A stretch of 6,940 nucleotides of DNA from Bacteroidales bacterium (GTDB taxonomy: Bacteria > Bacteroidota > Bacteroidia > Bacteroidales > UBA12077). The position numbers and the translations under genes were made by a program. The DNA lies in the NCBI GenBank assembly GCA_030156305.1, contig JASGMZ010000172.1:1-6940 (forward strand), written 5' to 3'. A model generated the notes under the pieces. It made no database searches and had not been told where the DNA came from. It saw only the letters and a program-made list of their open reading frames with translations. Below are positions 5,639 through 6,940 of the stretch, piece after piece (the stretch's first letter is position 1; each line of letters begins with the position of its first letter).

Positions 5639-6799
5639 CTACCAGTTACTATAATAATTTTCTAATGAAGTTAAAAAAGCATTAACATCTGCAATAAAGC
5701 TACTAAAATAAGGTTGTGCCGACTCTGTTGAACCATCTGAATAAACAAAAACAATATCTATTGTTTGTGTATTTTCAATTATCGCTAATTCAATATCAGC
5801 AGCTTTAACACCATCAACACTTACATTTGCATCAAATTCCTGATTTAATGCTGCTATTAACTCTTCAGGTGTATTATATGGATAAGGTTCCTCTTCCATA
5901 CCCTCCAATATTTCTTCGATAGTTTTAGCATTAATGCTTACATTAAATCTAACATTTAGAAACTGAAGATACCCATTTATTGTTAATGGTGTGTCGTCCA
6001 TCTCAGGCACTTCAAAAAAGGCAGAAAGTCCAGTTGAAAATAGTTGACTGTTATCAAAAATAATTGAAGCACCTACACTAGCATTATTCCCAGAATGGCT
6101 AAAATCAACAGTAAACTCAAATGGTGTTAAATAAACACTTACATCCATGCTGGTTGGTTCTCCAGCAGTTTCACCGCTTGTAATCCAATTGGCATTCATT
6201 GAAATATCAACCACCTTAATATCATTTACATATATATCAGCTACAATATTAGTTGGCTGATACCATGTGTAGGTACCATAATCATCTGTTTCGGTAATTT
6301 CAACATCTTCATAAGTGTGAATGGTTAGTGTGGCATTATTTGTCTGGCTACCTTCTGTTGGATATTCGATAATAATTTTATCCGGAGGAGTATTGCTTTG
6401 AATATCCCAATTTTCATCTGTTGCATTCCAGGTATAAGTTCCTACCCAGTCATTAAAATCAAAACTGTTTTCTGCAATAGCTTTTTCGTTTGATTTTAAT
6501 TCCATGTAATTGGCAGGAAGCAAATACTTTTGAATATTTTTGAAAACCTCTGAATTTGAATAGTCAGATGATTTACCAACAGCAAAAGGGTTTGGCTTTG
6601 TCATTAAAGCATTTAAAGCAGCCATTCCGTCAGAGTTTTCCATCTCGTTCATGTACGTTGACATGTCTGTACTTACTTGATCTATCTCTGTTTTTGCCTC
6701 ATCGGGTGATAAAGTCTCATCATCATCATCGCTACAGGCAAAAAATAATACGGATGCCATCATAAGCATCATGGTTAGAATTTTTTTCATGTTCTTCAT
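5639..6799 (-). CDS. Predicted surface-exposed lipoprotein of unknown family
   Basis: The 386-residue protein starts with a lipoprotein signal peptide: MKNMKK, a hydrophobic run to residue 20, then Phe-Phe-Ala-Cys with Cys22 as the lipidated residue. The mature sequence begins Cys-Ser-Asp-Asp-Asp-Asp-Glu, which matches the lipoprotein export signal reported for Bacteroides-type lipoproteins and predicts delivery to the cell surface. Residues about 30-70 are acidic and probably helical (Asp/Glu/Ser/Met rich), and 85-285 contain many Thr/Val/Ile/Tyr beta-strand-like stretches (for example GTYTW, 125-129 and again at about 175-180). The C-terminus (about 290-386) looks alpha/beta. I recognise no catalytic motif or named domain. 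Start choice is between ATG 6797-6799, with GAGA about 8 nt upstream, and an ATG three codons inside; both keep the signal peptide. It is convergent with the metallophosphoesterase and appears to be a single gene with its own promoter. A surface-binding or structural role is likely, but unproven. Confidence 0.85.
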   Translation of the reverse strand: MKNMKKILTMMLMMASVLFFACSDDDDETLSPDEAKTEIDQVSTDMSTYMNEMENSDGMAALNALMTKPNPFAVGKSSDYSNSEVFKNIQKYLLPANYMELKSNEKAIAENSFDFNDWVGTYTWNATDENWDIQSNTPPDKIIIEYPTEGSQTNNATLTIHTYEDVEITETDDYGTYTWYQPTNIVADIYVNDIKVVDISMNANWITSGETAGEPTSMDVSVYLTPFEFTVDFSHSGNNASVGASIIFDNSQLFSTGLSAFFEVPEMDDTPLTINGYLQFLNVRFNVSINAKTIEEILEGMEEEPYPYNTPEELIAALNQEFDANVSVDGVKAADIELAIIENTQTIDIVFVYSDGSTESAQPYFSSFIADVNAFLTSLENYYSNW

Positions 6800-6895
6800 A
6801 ATTTATCTCGTTTTGGTTAGTAATTATTTAATTGTAAGATGTTAAAAATTAACAAAAAGTTGCATTTAGTAAATATTTAATCCTTTTACGTTATA

Positions 6896-6923
6896 CAAAC
6901 GTAATTTGTTTATTTATTGACAA
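6896..6923 (-). promoter_or_regulatory. Bacteroidota-type promoter of the lipoprotein gene with overlapping palindrome
   Basis: On the minus strand, TTG (6923-6921), a 17-nt spacer and TACGTTTG (6903-6896) match the Bacteroidota consensus TTG-N17-23-TAnnTTTG. The transcript would start about 90 nt before the lipoprotein ATG. A perfect 7-bp inverted repeat (TTACGTT 6886-6892, AACGTAA 6898-6904, 5-nt centre) overlaps the -7 box and the probable start point, a typical place for a repressor site. A second small palindrome, TGTTAA-N3-TTAACA (6840-6854), lies in the leader. Confidence 0.65.
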
Positions 6924-6940
6924 CTTTTATGCCAAAAAAA

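Noticed and set aside
6556..6765. Plus-strand frame with a run of His codons
   Set aside because: The His run is the antisense of the Asp run after the lipoprotein cysteine; there is no evidence that it is a gene.

Overview
The window looks like a piece of a Bacteroidota chromosome. The evidence is low GC throughout, -7 promoter boxes of the type TAnnTTTG upstream of two genes, a lipoprotein whose mature N-terminus is Cys-Ser-Asp-Asp-Asp-Asp (a Bacteroidota surface-export signal), a second exported protein with a typical Phe-Ser-Gln signal-peptide end, and mostly weak Shine-Dalgarno sequences. No rRNA, tRNA or CRISPR array is visible, and I cannot name a genus.

Layout. Positions 1-730 carry no convincing gene. 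They are packed with repeats: a 99-bp direct repeat pair (98/99 identical) of a nested palindromic element, a 14-bp inverted repeat, GC-rich hairpins, and a 541-720 block with a motif present three times. Then, on the minus strand, comes an exported protein of unknown function (731-1540). Next are a 54-codon remnant resembling a truncated GIY-YIG nuclease (1634-1798), a BglII/BstYI-like type II restriction endonuclease (1890-2504) and its DNA methyltransferase (2506-3471). The minus-strand run ends with the ribosome-rescue hydrolase ArfB (3770-4168). On the plus strand, divergent from arfB, is a membrane-anchored metallophosphoesterase (4297-5568). It converges on a minus-strand surface lipoprotein of unknown family (5639-6799), and a strong hairpin between the two can end both transcripts.

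How the genes work together. The methyltransferase and endonuclease are a translationally coupled restriction-modification pair, methyltransferase first, with one base between them. No controller-protein gene is seen. A 12-bp inverted repeat sits in the leader upstream of the methyltransferase. The R-M pair lies between two copies of a ~63-bp direct repeat (1595-1657 and 3713-3776, about 91% identical). One copy starts at the arfB stop codon and the other lies just before the exported-protein gene. This is what would be expected if the R-M unit had inserted with a long target duplication, although a dispersed intergenic repeat is also possible. The other genes look like ordinary housekeeping or envelope genes. 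I see no clearly novel multi-gene system; the R-M module with its flanking repeats and attached nuclease remnant is the most interesting part.
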